Both the position numbers and the translations under genes were made by a program. From a virus, in the IMG/VR virus record IMGVR_UViG_3300046171_000043, positions 1 to 53,696 of that record: a stretch of 53,696 nucleotides of DNA. One strand, written 5' to 3'. Within the stretch, counting starts at the first letter, position 1, and every line of letters begins with the position of its first letter. Below, piece after piece: positions 33,495-42,744 of this stretch. The notes under the pieces were generated by a model. The model was given only the letters and a program-made list of their open reading frames with translations. It had not been told where the DNA came from and ran no database searches.

Positions 33495-34417
33495 TGAGTA
33501 CTATTGATACAAAACAAAGACGAAGACTTGAGAAAAGACTTAGCTCAATTGCTGAAGCTATCCTTGGAGAACCTTCACAAACTTCAAGAAGTAAAGACAG
33601 TCTTGTAACTGCACGTTCTAAAGCTGCCAGTTTACAAAGAGGAATGGACGATGCTGCATACGGTGTAAAACGTATGTATGCTGAAGACAGAAAGTCTGAT
33701 GCAGAGTCTAGTGAAGAGGCTAACGAGAAAGCTATAGCTAGTGTAGCTAACTTCATTGCAGGTATCAGAGAAATGCCTGAGGACAGTGAAACACCTAGCC
33801 TTGACTGGTACAATGCACAAGACATTGACTCAGACGATCCTTATGATCCTGATGCTTCTAGACCAAACCTAAGTACATCTGATGCACAGAAAGAAAGAAA
33901 TGTTTCTAGTGACCAGAACAGGGCTGCAGGGGAAGGGCTACCATCCTTTATCATGCAAGGCTCTGCTTTCAGAGAGGCTATCTCTGGTACTGAAGCAGAC
34001 TCATACGACTCGATGTTTGGTAATGCTGAAAGAGTTGATGGTAAGTTCCTTGGTACAGAACTGACTGCTATGCCAATGTCTGCTGTCTTTGACCTTGTTG
34101 AACTTAATGGTGACTTCCACAAAAGAAACTTAGAGCTAGGGCATGACACTACTGCTGTAGGTAAGTATCAGTTTGTAGGTAATACACTTCGTGACCTAAG
34201 AGATAGAGGTATCTTAGAAGAACTTGGTATTGGTGACGACACAATCTTTGATGAAGAAACACAGGATAAGATTGCTGTACACCTAGCTAGACGTAGAGTC
34301 AAACCAGAGTACTCTATGGCAAGAGCTAGAGAAGAGTTGGTCAACGAGTGGGAAGGTTTCGGAAAGCTACCTAAGAAAGCTCTAAATGAGATCATTAACG
34401 AAATTAGAGGTGCTTAA
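33494..34417 (+). CDS. Internal virion protein with lysozyme-like domain (307 aa)
   Basis: The C-terminal half (about residues 155-307) has the pattern of a muramidase or transglycosylase: FREAISGTEADSYD with the likely catalytic Glu167, AVGKYQFVGNTLRDL, DDTIFDEETQDKIAVHLARRR. The N-terminal half is charged and helical. Such proteins cut peptidoglycan locally when the phage injects DNA. It is translationally coupled to the giant ejection protein, consistent with co-packaging. Confidence 0.75.
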   Translation: MSTIDTKQRRRLEKRLSSIAEAILGEPSQTSRSKDSLVTARSKAASLQRGMDDAAYGVKRMYAEDRKSDAESSEEANEKAIASVANFIAGIREMPEDSETPSLDWYNAQDIDSDDPYDPDASRPNLSTSDAQKERNVSSDQNRAAGEGLPSFIMQGSAFREAISGTEADSYDSMFGNAERVDGKFLGTELTAMPMSAVFDLVELNGDFHKRNLELGHDTTAVGKYQFVGNTLRDLRDRGILEELGIGDDTIFDEETQDKIAVHLARRRVKPEYSMARAREELVNEWEGFGKLPKKALNEIINEIRGA

Positions 34418-34419
34418 TT

Positions 34420-34956
34420 ATGCCAGTTGCTGCTCCAATCCCAGGGCAATCTTTGACAGATGAACCTAAGAACTATGCTTGGGAACGTCCTCCTCAGATT
34501 GTTGATTTTAACGAGGCTACTAAGTACCACATTGATAGACTTGCTGACGTAGAAGTTATGGACAATGTTCTGTTTGCCTTGGAATACGGCATTCCTTCTG
34601 GTGTTCTTGTTGAGTCTATGATGACTGGTGCTGTAGCAAAAGGTATTCACAGCATTGACGTAGGCTTGATTGTCTCTCCTGTTGTTCATGAGTTTATTAA
34701 AAGTATTGCTGACGAAGCAGGTATTAACTACAAACAAGAGTTTGAACAGGACGAAGTAGACCCAATAGAAAGGGCTGCTGTTCTTATTCGTAAGTCACTC
34801 AAGGCAACACCTGACAAGCAAAGAGATGCAGGGTACGACATGCTTGAGGAGATGGCTGAAGATATAGAAGGTGCTTCTGACGATATGCCAGAGGCTAAAG
34901 AAGAAGCTATGCCACAAGAAGAACCTGCTTCAACAGGCTTGATGTCGAGGATGTAA
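34420..34956 (+). CDS. Internal virion protein candidate (178 aa)
   Basis: Starts 2 bases after the previous stop, in a run of ejection-protein genes. The middle contains helices with Met and Val (VMDNVLFALEYGIPSGVLVESMMTGAVAKGIHSIDVGLIVSPVVHEFI), followed by an acidic, disordered C-terminal tail. No known family recognised. Position suggests a minor virion protein. Confidence 0.6.
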   Translation: MPVAAPIPGQSLTDEPKNYAWERPPQIVDFNEATKYHIDRLADVEVMDNVLFALEYGIPSGVLVESMMTGAVAKGIHSIDVGLIVSPVVHEFIKSIADEAGINYKQEFEQDEVDPIERAAVLIRKSLKATPDKQRDAGYDMLEEMAEDIEGASDDMPEAKEEAMPQEEPASTGLMSRM

Positions 34957-34959
34957 TAA

Positions 34960-36213
34960 ATGAAACTAGATCTAGGTAGAGTCCTAAGCCATACTGCAGG
35001 TGGTCTTGCAGAGGATATGCAAAACAACAGAGAGTATGTCCGTAGTACAAAAGACAGACTAAAGGCAGACTTGTTTGCACAAGGGCAAGAACGTAGGAAT
35101 GCTCAAAAGAAAGCAAGAAAGAGTATGGAGTATGCCGTAGACTTTCTTTCTAACGAGGGATTGGACAACGAAAAGCTTTTGTATCTGTTGTCTGAAGATC
35201 CGAAAGAGCTAATGAGACTAGCTAAAATGGCAGAGGAAAGAAAGCTTGATGGGTCTTTGAATGCACAGGCATTGAATTCTGCTGTTGAACTAGCACAAAA
35301 CTTTGAAGCTCCTGACATGACACCATCAGAGTTAATCAAGAGAGCTACCCCAGACTTTGTTGAAGGTGCTGAGATACCTGCAGCAGAAGACAATCGTAAC
35401 ATGCTTCAACGTTTGTTCCAACGTCCGGGCATGGATGTTATTGCAGGAGATGTTTACTCGAGTGAAATCTTACCAGGTGTTTCTGGTGCAGACATTGCAG
35501 CTAGTATGCAAGCTGATGCATACCAAGCTAAAGAAGGTCAGAGATCAGGCAACGTTGATTACAGTTCACTGCAGCCTGTTGATGATAGGCTAATTCTAGA
35601 TCGTCAAACAAGATTAATTGACGAATATGAGAGTTTACTTGAAGCAGAGTTGGCAGAGTTAATTGCATTACCTGCAGACCAAAGGCAAGCAAACCAACCA
35701 AGGATTGACGAGTTAAAAAAGGCAGGTAAACTAAGAAGTGATAAAGCAAAACTAGAAGAGATGATTAGATTGGTTGGCCCTGAACGTGCTATTGATTTAT
35801 ATAATGCACGTCCTGAAGTTTTCAACAATCAGCCTGACTTTATATCTAGTGAAACCATTGAAACCTATTTAATTCCAAGTGATGAAGAACTTCCTGGCAA
35901 TGGTGATGGTAATGGTAACGGAGATGGTGAGGGTAATGGTGAAGGTAATGGTAACGGAGATGGTGAGGGTGATCAGCCTGAGACACCTGAAGTAGAGTTC
36001 TCAATCGTTACTGTTGAAGAGGGTGAAGACCCTAAAAGGGCAGCACAAGATTGGTTTAAAAATAACACACCAAGACCAGATGTAGCCTCTGATAAGATGG
36101 TAGCTATCCAGACACCAGATGGAATCAAATACTACAAGTATGTCAACAAAAAAGGTTTCGGCAGGGGTGTAACGGTAGTGGTTGAAGAAGTGCAACTTTC
36201 ATCTGAGGAATAA
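34960..36213 (+). CDS. Internal virion protein candidate with Gly-Asn-Gly-Asp repeat (417 aa)
   Basis: The N-terminal 230 residues are charged and helical (KDRLKADLFAQGQERRNAQKKARKSMEYAVDFL). Residues about 308-335 form a repeat of GNGDGNGNGDGEGNGEG, likely a flexible linker that could bind divalent cations. A small C-terminal domain (EFSIVTVEEGEDPKRAAQDWF...) follows. It lies between two other ejection-type genes with gaps of 2-3 bases. Function unknown. Confidence 0.6.
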   Translation: MKLDLGRVLSHTAGGLAEDMQNNREYVRSTKDRLKADLFAQGQERRNAQKKARKSMEYAVDFLSNEGLDNEKLLYLLSEDPKELMRLAKMAEERKLDGSLNAQALNSAVELAQNFEAPDMTPSELIKRATPDFVEGAEIPAAEDNRNMLQRLFQRPGMDVIAGDVYSSEILPGVSGADIAASMQADAYQAKEGQRSGNVDYSSLQPVDDRLILDRQTRLIDEYESLLEAELAELIALPADQRQANQPRIDELKKAGKLRSDKAKLEEMIRLVGPERAIDLYNARPEVFNNQPDFISSETIETYLIPSDEELPGNGDGNGNGDGEGNGEGNGNGDGEGDQPETPEVEFSIVTVEEGEDPKRAAQDWFKNNTPRPDVASDKMVAIQTPDGIKYYKYVNKKGFGRGVTVVVEEVQLSSEE

Positions 36214-36215
36214 TA

Positions 36216-39200
36216 ATGGGCAGAGAACCTACAGTAACCACAGGTAGAATGTCTGTTGAGCAATTCAACAGCATTATGGGTATTAAAAAGAAACCAGAGC
36301 TTGAAACCTTTGAAGGAAACAAGTCTGGTTCTTTGATTGATACTTTGATGGAAGACAAGAACTACGGTATCATCAGAGATTACATGCAAGATCGGATGGG
36401 TATGACCGAAAGAAACTACGACAAGAGAGAGATCGTAGATGCTTACATCAACAACATGCGTAAGTTTAACTTTGGTCAGTCTATCACAACACTAGAAGAA
36501 CTAGCTCACCTAAACAAAGGTAATGAGCAAGAACTAGAAGAGAGAAGAAGAAAAGCAGGTAATGCTTATAAACTATTTGATAGTCTTGGTGGTGCTTTTA
36601 GTGAGGGTAGGACAGTAGGTGAAAAGGCTGATGCAGTCTATGACTATGCTCGTGCTTTGATCTGGGATCCTATTAATGTTGTTAGCTTTGGTGTTGGTAA
36701 GATGTTTGCCGCAGGTGCAACAAAGGCTGCTACAAAGTTAGCAAAGGATGCTGCTATCAAGTCGGCTACTAACGTTGCCAAAAAGATGGGTACAAGAAAA
36801 GCTGCTACACAAAGTGGTAGAAGAGAAATACAAGAGGCAGCACAAAAAGAATTTATGAAGACACTCATGAAGGATTCTTCATACAAAGCTGCTAGACAAA
36901 AAGCTTTCAAGAAAGAACTTCTTGGGGCTACAGGTTTTGATACCTTAGTAGCAGGTGGTATTGATGTTGCACAACAACGTTCTCGTATTAAAGCAGACGT
37001 GCAGAATGAGTATGATCCAGTTGGGGGAATGCTTGCCCTTGCAGGTGGCCTTACTGGTGGTGGTCTTGGTTACGTTTTAGAAAAGACAAGGGGAACACAA
37101 AGGCTTCCAATCTATTCTCAGTTGATTGATAGATCGGAAAGACTGACACTTGCTGCTAGAAGAGAAGCTACAGATCTAGGTGTTGGTAAAGAGAACCTAA
37201 AAGCAAATGCTCAGAAACTTAACAAAGAACTGTCTGAGTTTACTAACAATGCAGAGGGTTGGGCAGAGCAGGTAAGGGAAGGACTAGACCTTAGGCTTGC
37301 CAACAAAGAAATAAAAGGTGGAGAGTGGGATAGCTTGTTTGACTATGAGCTAGTCCATTACTTTTACTTTGGTGACAAGGCTAATGGTCAGAGGGGTCTT
37401 CGAGATATCCTGTACGATAATGGTGTTGGTGCATGGAAGCCAAGAGAAAAAGGTGACACTTTCAACCTGTACATGAAAGATGTGTACGGATTACTTGATA
37501 AGAAAAGTAAGACTGAAGTGCAAAAGTTGTACGACAATATTTTCAACAAGTTTGATAACTCATTCAAGGGTGACACTGTTGATCAGTTCTTTTCCAAGTT
37601 CTCTTCAATGTCGTCAGATGCAGGTAGGATTCTTGCACTATCAAAGCACTTGAATAACCTTACGTACCTTGTCAACAAACCATTGAAAGATATTAATGCT
37701 GAAGAGGCTATCACAAAAGTAGTAGACTCATACAACACAAAGGTTAAAAACTTTTGGGGTAAAGGGGCAGGGATACAAAACAAGTTGATCCAGAACTTGG
37801 TTACTCACCCTGGTACTACAGCCCTTAACCTAAAGGGTTGGCTACAAGCTACATCTCTCCAGTCTACTTCGGATATGATCAGAGGGACTTTGTACGGAGG
37901 CAGGTCACTCTGGGAAGACTTGATGGGTAATAAGTTGTCTGCTGTTGAATACAGAAACAAAGCTAGACTTATGGTTTCTTTGCAGACACAGAAACTAAAC
38001 AACCTAGTAGATCCGTACATGACATACGAGACTGCTATGGATCTGTTGACATACAGACCAGAGGCAAGAAAAGAATTGTATCGATACCTTGTTGGTGGTG
38101 TTGAGATTGAAGACGTACTCAAAGAGTTAGACTTAGACCCAACAGAAAATTTAACAAGGACTCAACTAGATAAGTTGATGAATACTATTCAAACTGCTTA
38201 CGGTGTGAAAGCACAAGACTTCTTGATGAAGACTCAGGAATATATGTATGCTCTTGATAAACAAGTCAGACTAAAATACGGAGAGACACTACAGGACTTC
38301 ATGAGCAGAGATGATGCTTGGGAGTATATCTCTGAGGGTGTTACGGATGGATTCAAAGAGTTTCTTGAGATTGAAACTAGAGCAGTGAATGAAGCCTTAG
38401 AAAATACTTTCTCAAAGTCTTATGCAGACAATGAGACAACACTAGGTAAGGTTGCAGGTATCATTGAAGAGTCTCGTAACGTACCTATCATTGGTGCTCT
38501 TGTACCATTCGGTCAGTTCTTCAACAACACTATAGCTTTCATGGCTAACCATTCTGGTGCAGCTTTAATCTATAAAGGAATGACAGGCACTGTTAAAGAA
38601 GGGGATGCTATGACTTATGCTACCAAGGCTGCAGCAGCCTACGGTATCTTAGGTCTTATTACGTCAAAAGAAAAACAGAACATGGATGAAGGTCTTGCTT
38701 GGCATGAGGAAAGAGCAAGTGATGGTAGTGTTATATCAAGACAGTTAGACTTCCCTTACAGCCACTACAAATTGATGGGTAGAATCCTAGCCTACCAAGC
38801 TGAGAATGACGAACTAAGTCCTGAGCTTATGAAAGAGTTTGCTAAGATTGCAGGGCCAGAGTCTCTTACTAGATCTATCGGTGAAGCAGGTGCAACTGCA
38901 ACGGAGTTGTTTAAGTCTATTATCGGTGGAGAAATGAGTGAAGCTAAGAAGCATTCAATGATGTTATTGGGTGACTCTGCTGCCATGTACATGTCTGGCT
39001 TTACCAGATGGGCTGACCCTGCTAACCAACTGATTGCAGTATCTCGAGGTGAGGAATACGTACCAAGAGATAGGAAGCAAGGTACACGATTCTTAAACGA
39101 TGGGCTTAGGTACGTTGACCAAGTATTTGAAATGTTAGTTGATGAAAAGAAACTACCTCCTGAGAAAGAGAGTGCCACACAGCAGACAGCAGGTGCTGCA

Positions 39201-39692
39201 CCTATCGGTAGGATCTTTGGGTACAGAACATCTGATGCACCTAACAGTATTGATATCCTGTTTAATGATGTCAACAGGCCTGAGTGGTACACTGGTATCT
39301 ACGGCACACCTGAGTCAGCCAACTTGTTTAAAAAGTTTGTGTTCCCTATTCTAGAGTATCATGCTGATAGAGTAATTGAGGATGGATCTTGGGATTCTTT
39401 ACCGCAAGACAAAAAGAAAAAAGCTTTAGGATATCTTTTACAAGATGCTAAGAAGCAAGCTAAAGAAAGTATGAGAGCACAGGCTACAGATGAACCAAGG
39501 AAAGCTGTACTGATACAGGATATTCTTTCTAAGAACGTTCCTGCTGCTCAAAAAAGAAAGTACTTCACCTACTTTGGGACATCAGAAGAAGCCCTGTGGA
39601 AACTTGACGTACCTCAGTTAAACTTATTACTTAGTTTCTTTGAAGATGAAGGTGTCGTCAACAAGACGATAAAAGAAACGGTACTACCATAA
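36216..39692 (+). CDS. Large internal virion / ejection protein (1158 aa)
   Basis: The protein is mostly helical with two hydrophobic stretches: about 265-290 (PVGGMLALAGGLTGGGLGYVL) and about 760-800 (VPIIGALVPFGQFFNNTIAFMANHSGAALIY). These could insert in the host inner membrane during ejection. An amphipathic Ala/Lys-rich part (AAGATKAATKLAKDAAIKSATNVAKKMG) lies around 165-195. The combination of size, place as the last structural gene and membrane-active segments fits ejection proteins such as T7 gp16, without recognisable sequence motifs. A bidirectional terminator follows. Confidence 0.7.
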   Translation: MGREPTVTTGRMSVEQFNSIMGIKKKPELETFEGNKSGSLIDTLMEDKNYGIIRDYMQDRMGMTERNYDKREIVDAYINNMRKFNFGQSITTLEELAHLNKGNEQELEERRRKAGNAYKLFDSLGGAFSEGRTVGEKADAVYDYARALIWDPINVVSFGVGKMFAAGATKAATKLAKDAAIKSATNVAKKMGTRKAATQSGRREIQEAAQKEFMKTLMKDSSYKAARQKAFKKELLGATGFDTLVAGGIDVAQQRSRIKADVQNEYDPVGGMLALAGGLTGGGLGYVLEKTRGTQRLPIYSQLIDRSERLTLAARREATDLGVGKENLKANAQKLNKELSEFTNNAEGWAEQVREGLDLRLANKEIKGGEWDSLFDYELVHYFYFGDKANGQRGLRDILYDNGVGAWKPREKGDTFNLYMKDVYGLLDKKSKTEVQKLYDNIFNKFDNSFKGDTVDQFFSKFSSMSSDAGRILALSKHLNNLTYLVNKPLKDINAEEAITKVVDSYNTKVKNFWGKGAGIQNKLIQNLVTHPGTTALNLKGWLQATSLQSTSDMIRGTLYGGRSLWEDLMGNKLSAVEYRNKARLMVSLQTQKLNNLVDPYMTYETAMDLLTYRPEARKELYRYLVGGVEIEDVLKELDLDPTENLTRTQLDKLMNTIQTAYGVKAQDFLMKTQEYMYALDKQVRLKYGETLQDFMSRDDAWEYISEGVTDGFKEFLEIETRAVNEALENTFSKSYADNETTLGKVAGIIEESRNVPIIGALVPFGQFFNNTIAFMANHSGAALIYKGMTGTVKEGDAMTYATKAAAAYGILGLITSKEKQNMDEGLAWHEERASDGSVISRQLDFPYSHYKLMGRILAYQAENDELSPELMKEFAKIAGPESLTRSIGEAGATATELFKSIIGGEMSEAKKHSMMLLGDSAAMYMSGFTRWADPANQLIAVSRGEEYVPRDRKQGTRFLNDGLRYVDQVFEMLVDEKKLPPEKESATQQTAGAAPIGRIFGYRTSDAPNSIDILFNDVNRPEWYTGIYGTPESANLFKKFVFPILEYHADRVIEDGSWDSLPQDKKKKALGYLLQDAKKQAKESMRAQATDEPRKAVLIQDILSKNVPAAQKRKYFTYFGTSEEALWKLDVPQLNLLLSFFEDEGVVNKTIKETVLP

Positions 39693-39695
39693 AGA

Positions 39696-39722
39696 AAACC
39701 CCCAGGAATTAACTGGGGGTTT
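39696..39722. terminator. Bidirectional terminator between the two arms
   Basis: AAACCCCCAG (39696-39705) and CTGGGGGTTT (39713-39722) form a perfect 10-bp stem with a 7-base loop. It begins 3 bases after the plus-arm stop and ends 3 bases before the minus-arm stop. The A and T tracts at its ends let it work in both directions. Confidence 0.9.
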
Positions 39723-39725
39723 AGT

Positions 39726-39977
39726 TTAAGACGATTTATCTTTTTGTTTTTTATGCTCAAGCATCAGACAGGAATAACAGAATGCTTGATTAACGATCTC
39801 GTCTGATCGTAAATACTTTCCAGATGCTATTAACCCGGACAAGGCTGCACCTGCAAAGTAATCCCTAGATGGTATGTCACCACTAGGAATGTCGGATTTA
39901 ATAAACTCTTGGGCTTCTTGCTCAAGGGTTTTATTTTTTGGTGGCCTACCTCTTGGCCTCTTTTGTGTAGTCATCAA
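39726..39977 (-). CDS. Small protein with AT-hook-like motif (83 aa)
   Basis: The N-terminus MMTTQKRPRGRPPKNK contains the AT-hook core RGRP flanked by basic residues, which binds the minor groove of AT-rich DNA. The rest is helical with two Cys (FCYSCLM) near residues 70-73. It is the last gene of the minus arm and overlaps the DUF3310 gene by 32 bases. Regulatory or nucleoid-binding roles are possible. Confidence 0.55.
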   Translation of the reverse strand: MMTTQKRPRGRPPKNKTLEQEAQEFIKSDIPSGDIPSRDYFAGAALSGLIASGKYLRSDEIVNQAFCYSCLMLEHKKQKDKSS

Positions 39978-40248
39978 TTAAAAACTCTACATACTGCTTC
40001 AGTTTCATTAAGTCCTCAAGACCATTCTTCTTTTTATACCTACTGACATACTTGACTATGTTACCCTCTAAAAAGTTAAGGTTGTTAGCCGTTATATACT
40101 CAATAGGTTGTATTGCACTATCCTTATAGTGACTGCCACCTATCTGAAAGGATAGGGTTGAGTTGTCAGAATGGGAACATTCACCACACTCACCGTCATC
40201 ATCAAGGAAGTTACCACACAAAGCACAAGCTTGAATGGTCATAGACAT
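39946..40248 (-). CDS. DUF3310 protein with N-terminal zinc ribbon (100 aa)
   Basis: Residues 8-24 hold two CxxC pairs (CALCG, CGEC), likely a zinc site. The C-terminal part FQIGGSHYKDSAIQPIEYITANNLNFLEGNIVKYVSRYKKKNGLEDLMKLKQYV is the DUF3310 signature (GGxHY...P.E.I..N.L....GN.IKY..R...K....DL.K...Y). DUF3310 is common in phage replication regions; its function is not settled. It overlaps its upstream neighbour by 10 bases. Confidence 0.85.
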   Translation of the reverse strand: MSMTIQACALCGNFLDDDGECGECSHSDNSTLSFQIGGSHYKDSAIQPIEYITANNLNFLEGNIVKYVSRYKKKNGLEDLMKLKQYVEFLIDDYTKEAKR

Positions 40249-40664
40249 ACTAGCTCTGCCTCCGTGTAAGGGATGTGGAAGAACTTCTCACCACTAGAAA
40301 TGTTTTTACCATACGCAGCTTTAAGGTTTTCTAGTTTGAGTTGAGATCCTTTTATCCTCCAAACTTGTTTTAGATCTTTTCTAAAAACGTAGAAGGTTAC
40401 GTTAGAGTTGTACTTCTTTAACAGTCTTTGCTTTCTACCGGGTATACGTATCTCTGACCAATGGGTAGGCCAGTCATCTGTCCAGGCTGTCTTTACTTCT
40501 GCTTCACTGAAGATAGTAATACCACCATGTTCTGATTCAACATCAGCATAGTAGTTTTCCGCTACTCTTTTAACTGTGTGACCTTCACTTTCAAGTAGTG
40601 TCACTAGAGCTTTCTTTGCAGGGTTATCCCACTTGTCGTAGTCTGATCTGTCGAAACCTCTCAT
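40239..40664 (-). CDS. Hypothetical protein, possible PD-(D/E)XK-like fold (141 aa)
   Basis: The segment LLESEGHTVKRVAENYYADVESEHGGITIFSEAEVKTAW resembles a nuclease core: helix, an Asp, then a strand with Glu-x-Lys (EVK). The rest (YNSNVTFYVFRKDLKQVWRI) would supply further strands. This fits the PD-(D/E)XK plan but is weak evidence. It is coupled to the upstream small gene by ATGA. Confidence 0.5.
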   Translation of the reverse strand: MRGFDRSDYDKWDNPAKKALVTLLESEGHTVKRVAENYYADVESEHGGITIFSEAEVKTAWTDDWPTHWSEIRIPGRKQRLLKKYNSNVTFYVFRKDLKQVWRIKGSQLKLENLKAAYGKNISSGEKFFHIPYTEAELVCL

Positions 40665-40816
40665 TTACCTTGACCCCTATATGGTTTTGTTGATCTACGT
40701 TTATGTTTGTTCATAGAACCAAACTTCATAGAAGCTATCCGTTTTGACTGGGATGTTTTCTTCTTGGTGGCTTGGTGTGAGTTAGCTGATGCACCCACAA
40801 GCTGAACCTTAGCCAT
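40661..40816 (-). CDS. Small very basic protein (51 aa)
   Basis: ATG at 40816 follows a good ribosome site (GGAGAAAAGACA) and the frame ends TGA 40663-40661, overlapping the next ATG. The product (MAKVQLVGASANSHQATKKKTSQSKR..., ending RSTKPYRGQGK) is rich in Lys, Arg, Ser and Thr, like small nucleic-acid binding phage proteins. It overlaps the DUF1289 gene end by 8 bases. Family unknown. Confidence 0.65.
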   Translation of the reverse strand: MAKVQLVGASANSHQATKKKTSQSKRIASMKFGSMNKHKRRSTKPYRGQGK

Positions 40817-41048
40817 TGTCTTTTCTCCACATTAGTTCGTGAAGCAGTTTCTTCTGCTCGTAATCGGACAGTATCATCCAATCCCTTATTTCGTCAAGTG
40901 TTCTTTTGCACCCCACACAAAGGCCATCTTCTATACGACAAACCTTTATGCAGGGTGAAGGGACAGTACCCAGTTTCTTTCTACGTTGTCTATTCACACT
41001 GACGTAGGCCAGTAGCAGGATCAAAGTAGCAAGCACCACCTTCATCAA
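40809..41048 (-). CDS. DUF1289-domain protein (79 aa)
   Basis: The core PSPCIKVCRIEDGLCVGCKRTLDEIRDWMILSDYEQKKLL matches DUF1289, a small domain with four Cys that probably binds a metal or an Fe-S cluster; function is unknown. The N-terminal 17 residues (MMKVVLATLILLLAYVS) look like a membrane anchor, but they overlap the end of the RNR gene. An internal GTG (VNRQRRKKLG) could be the real start, which would remove the anchor. Confidence 0.75.
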   Translation of the reverse strand: MMKVVLATLILLLAYVSVNRQRRKKLGTVPSPCIKVCRIEDGLCVGCKRTLDEIRDWMILSDYEQKKLLHELMWRKDNG

Positions 41049-42744
41049 CGTAGTCTTGTGTCTCTTCTACTTCTTGCTCTTCAACTACATCCTCAGAGGT
41101 AGAAGCATTCAAGATACCATAACGTTTACCTGCTGCTCTGAATGTTGTGCAACCAGAGGCACCACCATCATAGGCATCCATGTACACCTGCTTGAACTCT
41201 TCCCAGGTTACTTCCTCACCTGTGTTACAAGTCTTAGAACAAGCTGAGTCAACAAAACGAGAAGCAACGTTCAATACTTTGACGTGATCAAACACTGAAA
41301 GTTCATCTGCAGTCTTACCCTTCACACCAAAGACACGGTAGCCGTAGTCTTCTACTCGTTCAACCTTGGGTCCATCGAAGGTTTGGATAGTTCTATCGTA
41401 GTAATGTGAGAAGACTGGTTCAATTCCAGAGGATACGTTGTCGGCTGACAAGCTGATAGTTCCTGTTGGAGCAACCGAAAGAAGATGACTGTTACGAATA
41501 CCACACTCACTAATGAGATTACGGATATCATCAGGAAGAGACTTAGCAAAGTCAGATTCAAGATAAGCTTGAGTAAAGAGAGGAAACGGACCTTTCTCAA
41601 CAGCAAGCTCAACAGATGTACGGTATGCCACATTCCTAATTACCCCCATGATTTCTTCAAGGGTCTGCAGGAATCGTTCACTGCCGTACTCAAACCCTAG
41701 TGCTTCAATAGCATTAGCTACTCCAGTAACACCAAGGCCCATACGTCTTTTACTCTTGGCTTCTAACTCCTGTTCTTTCAGTGGATACGTTGCACGATCA
41801 ACTACATTATCCATAGCACGAACAACATGTGGAATGTCGTTACGTAGTTGGTTCATGTTGAAGACGTAATTACCATCATGTTCTACTACATACTTAGTCA
41901 GGTTGAATGAACCAAGTAGACATGCACCGTTGGGTGGCAGTGGTTGCTCACCACATGGGTTGGTAGCTGCAATCTTTTCTGCATACCACAGGTTATTCTT
42001 CTTGTTGATACGATCAATGAAAAGAATACCAGGCTCTGCCCAGTCCCATGTAGAACGTAGGATCTGATCCCATAGTGCAGTAGCACTTACTGTTTTGTAT
42101 ACACGTCCATCAAACTTAAGATCAAAGTCTTTGTCTTCTTTCACAGCTTTCATAAACTCATCCGTCACACCCACAGAGATGTTGAACTGTGTCAGTGTAT
42201 CACTGTTGTTCTTTGCTGTGATAAACTCTTCAATGTCAGGATGGTCAACACGTAGGACACCCATCTGTGCTCCACGTCTGTGACCTGCTGATGCAATGGT
42301 ACGACAGACAGCATCAAAGATACCCATGAAAGATAGGGGACCAGATGACTTAGAGTCTAGTGACTTAATCAGTGTGCCTCGTGGACGTAGGGTAGAGAAG
42401 TCATAACCAATACCACCACCTAGTCTCATGGTTTCAGCAGCACGTCTTGCTGCCTCCATAATACCGTCCATGCTATCCTCAATAGTCATTGACACGAAAC
42501 AGTTGTAAGGTGTCACACGTCTTGGTGCACCCATAGCTGACTGGACACGTCCTGCAGGTAGGAATCTTTGGTTGTATAAGATGTTACGAAAGTTGTTGAA
42601 GTGTGATTCATTATCTTTCAGAGCTTCAGCTACTCGAGTCATTGCCTCCCGGAATGTCTCACCCTTGCTACGATACTTCATAGCATGGATCTCTTCACTG
42701 ATTGCTAGTGTTGGGCCGTATACTTCTTCGTGAACATCTTTCAT
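40990..42744 (-). CDS. nrdJ: Class II (adenosylcobalamin-dependent) ribonucleotide reductase
   Basis: The 584-aa enzyme reduces ribonucleotides to deoxyribonucleotides for phage DNA. Visible motifs are PYNCFVSM (Cys82, redox-active), LGGGIGYDFSTLRPRG, MGVLRVDHPDIEEFI, the active site NPCGEQPLPPNGAC (Cys264, Glu266), SLSADNVSSGIEPVF, and Cys in the C-terminal tail (GACYFDPATGLRQCE). Sequence style and the lack of an nrdB-type small subunit indicate the B12-dependent class. That ties the phage to a host with cobalamin supply. It overlaps the MazG gene by ATGA, in a nucleotide-metabolism block. Confidence 0.9.
   Translation of the reverse strand: MKDVHEEVYGPTLAISEEIHAMKYRSKGETFREAMTRVAEALKDNESHFNNFRNILYNQRFLPAGRVQSAMGAPRRVTPYNCFVSMTIEDSMDGIMEAARRAAETMRLGGGIGYDFSTLRPRGTLIKSLDSKSSGPLSFMGIFDAVCRTIASAGHRRGAQMGVLRVDHPDIEEFITAKNNSDTLTQFNISVGVTDEFMKAVKEDKDFDLKFDGRVYKTVSATALWDQILRSTWDWAEPGILFIDRINKKNNLWYAEKIAATNPCGEQPLPPNGACLLGSFNLTKYVVEHDGNYVFNMNQLRNDIPHVVRAMDNVVDRATYPLKEQELEAKSKRRMGLGVTGVANAIEALGFEYGSERFLQTLEEIMGVIRNVAYRTSVELAVEKGPFPLFTQAYLESDFAKSLPDDIRNLISECGIRNSHLLSVAPTGTISLSADNVSSGIEPVFSHYYDRTIQTFDGPKVERVEDYGYRVFGVKGKTADELSVFDHVKVLNVASRFVDSACSKTCNTGEEVTWEEFKQVYMDAYDGGASGCTTFRAAGKRYGILNASTSEDVVEEQEVEETQDYVDEGGACYFDPATGLRQCE

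Noticed and set aside
39726-39977. Transposon or homing-endonuclease remnant near the arm junction
   Set aside because: No inverted repeats or nuclease motifs; the gene has a simple AT-hook-like start and is in line with the minus operon.
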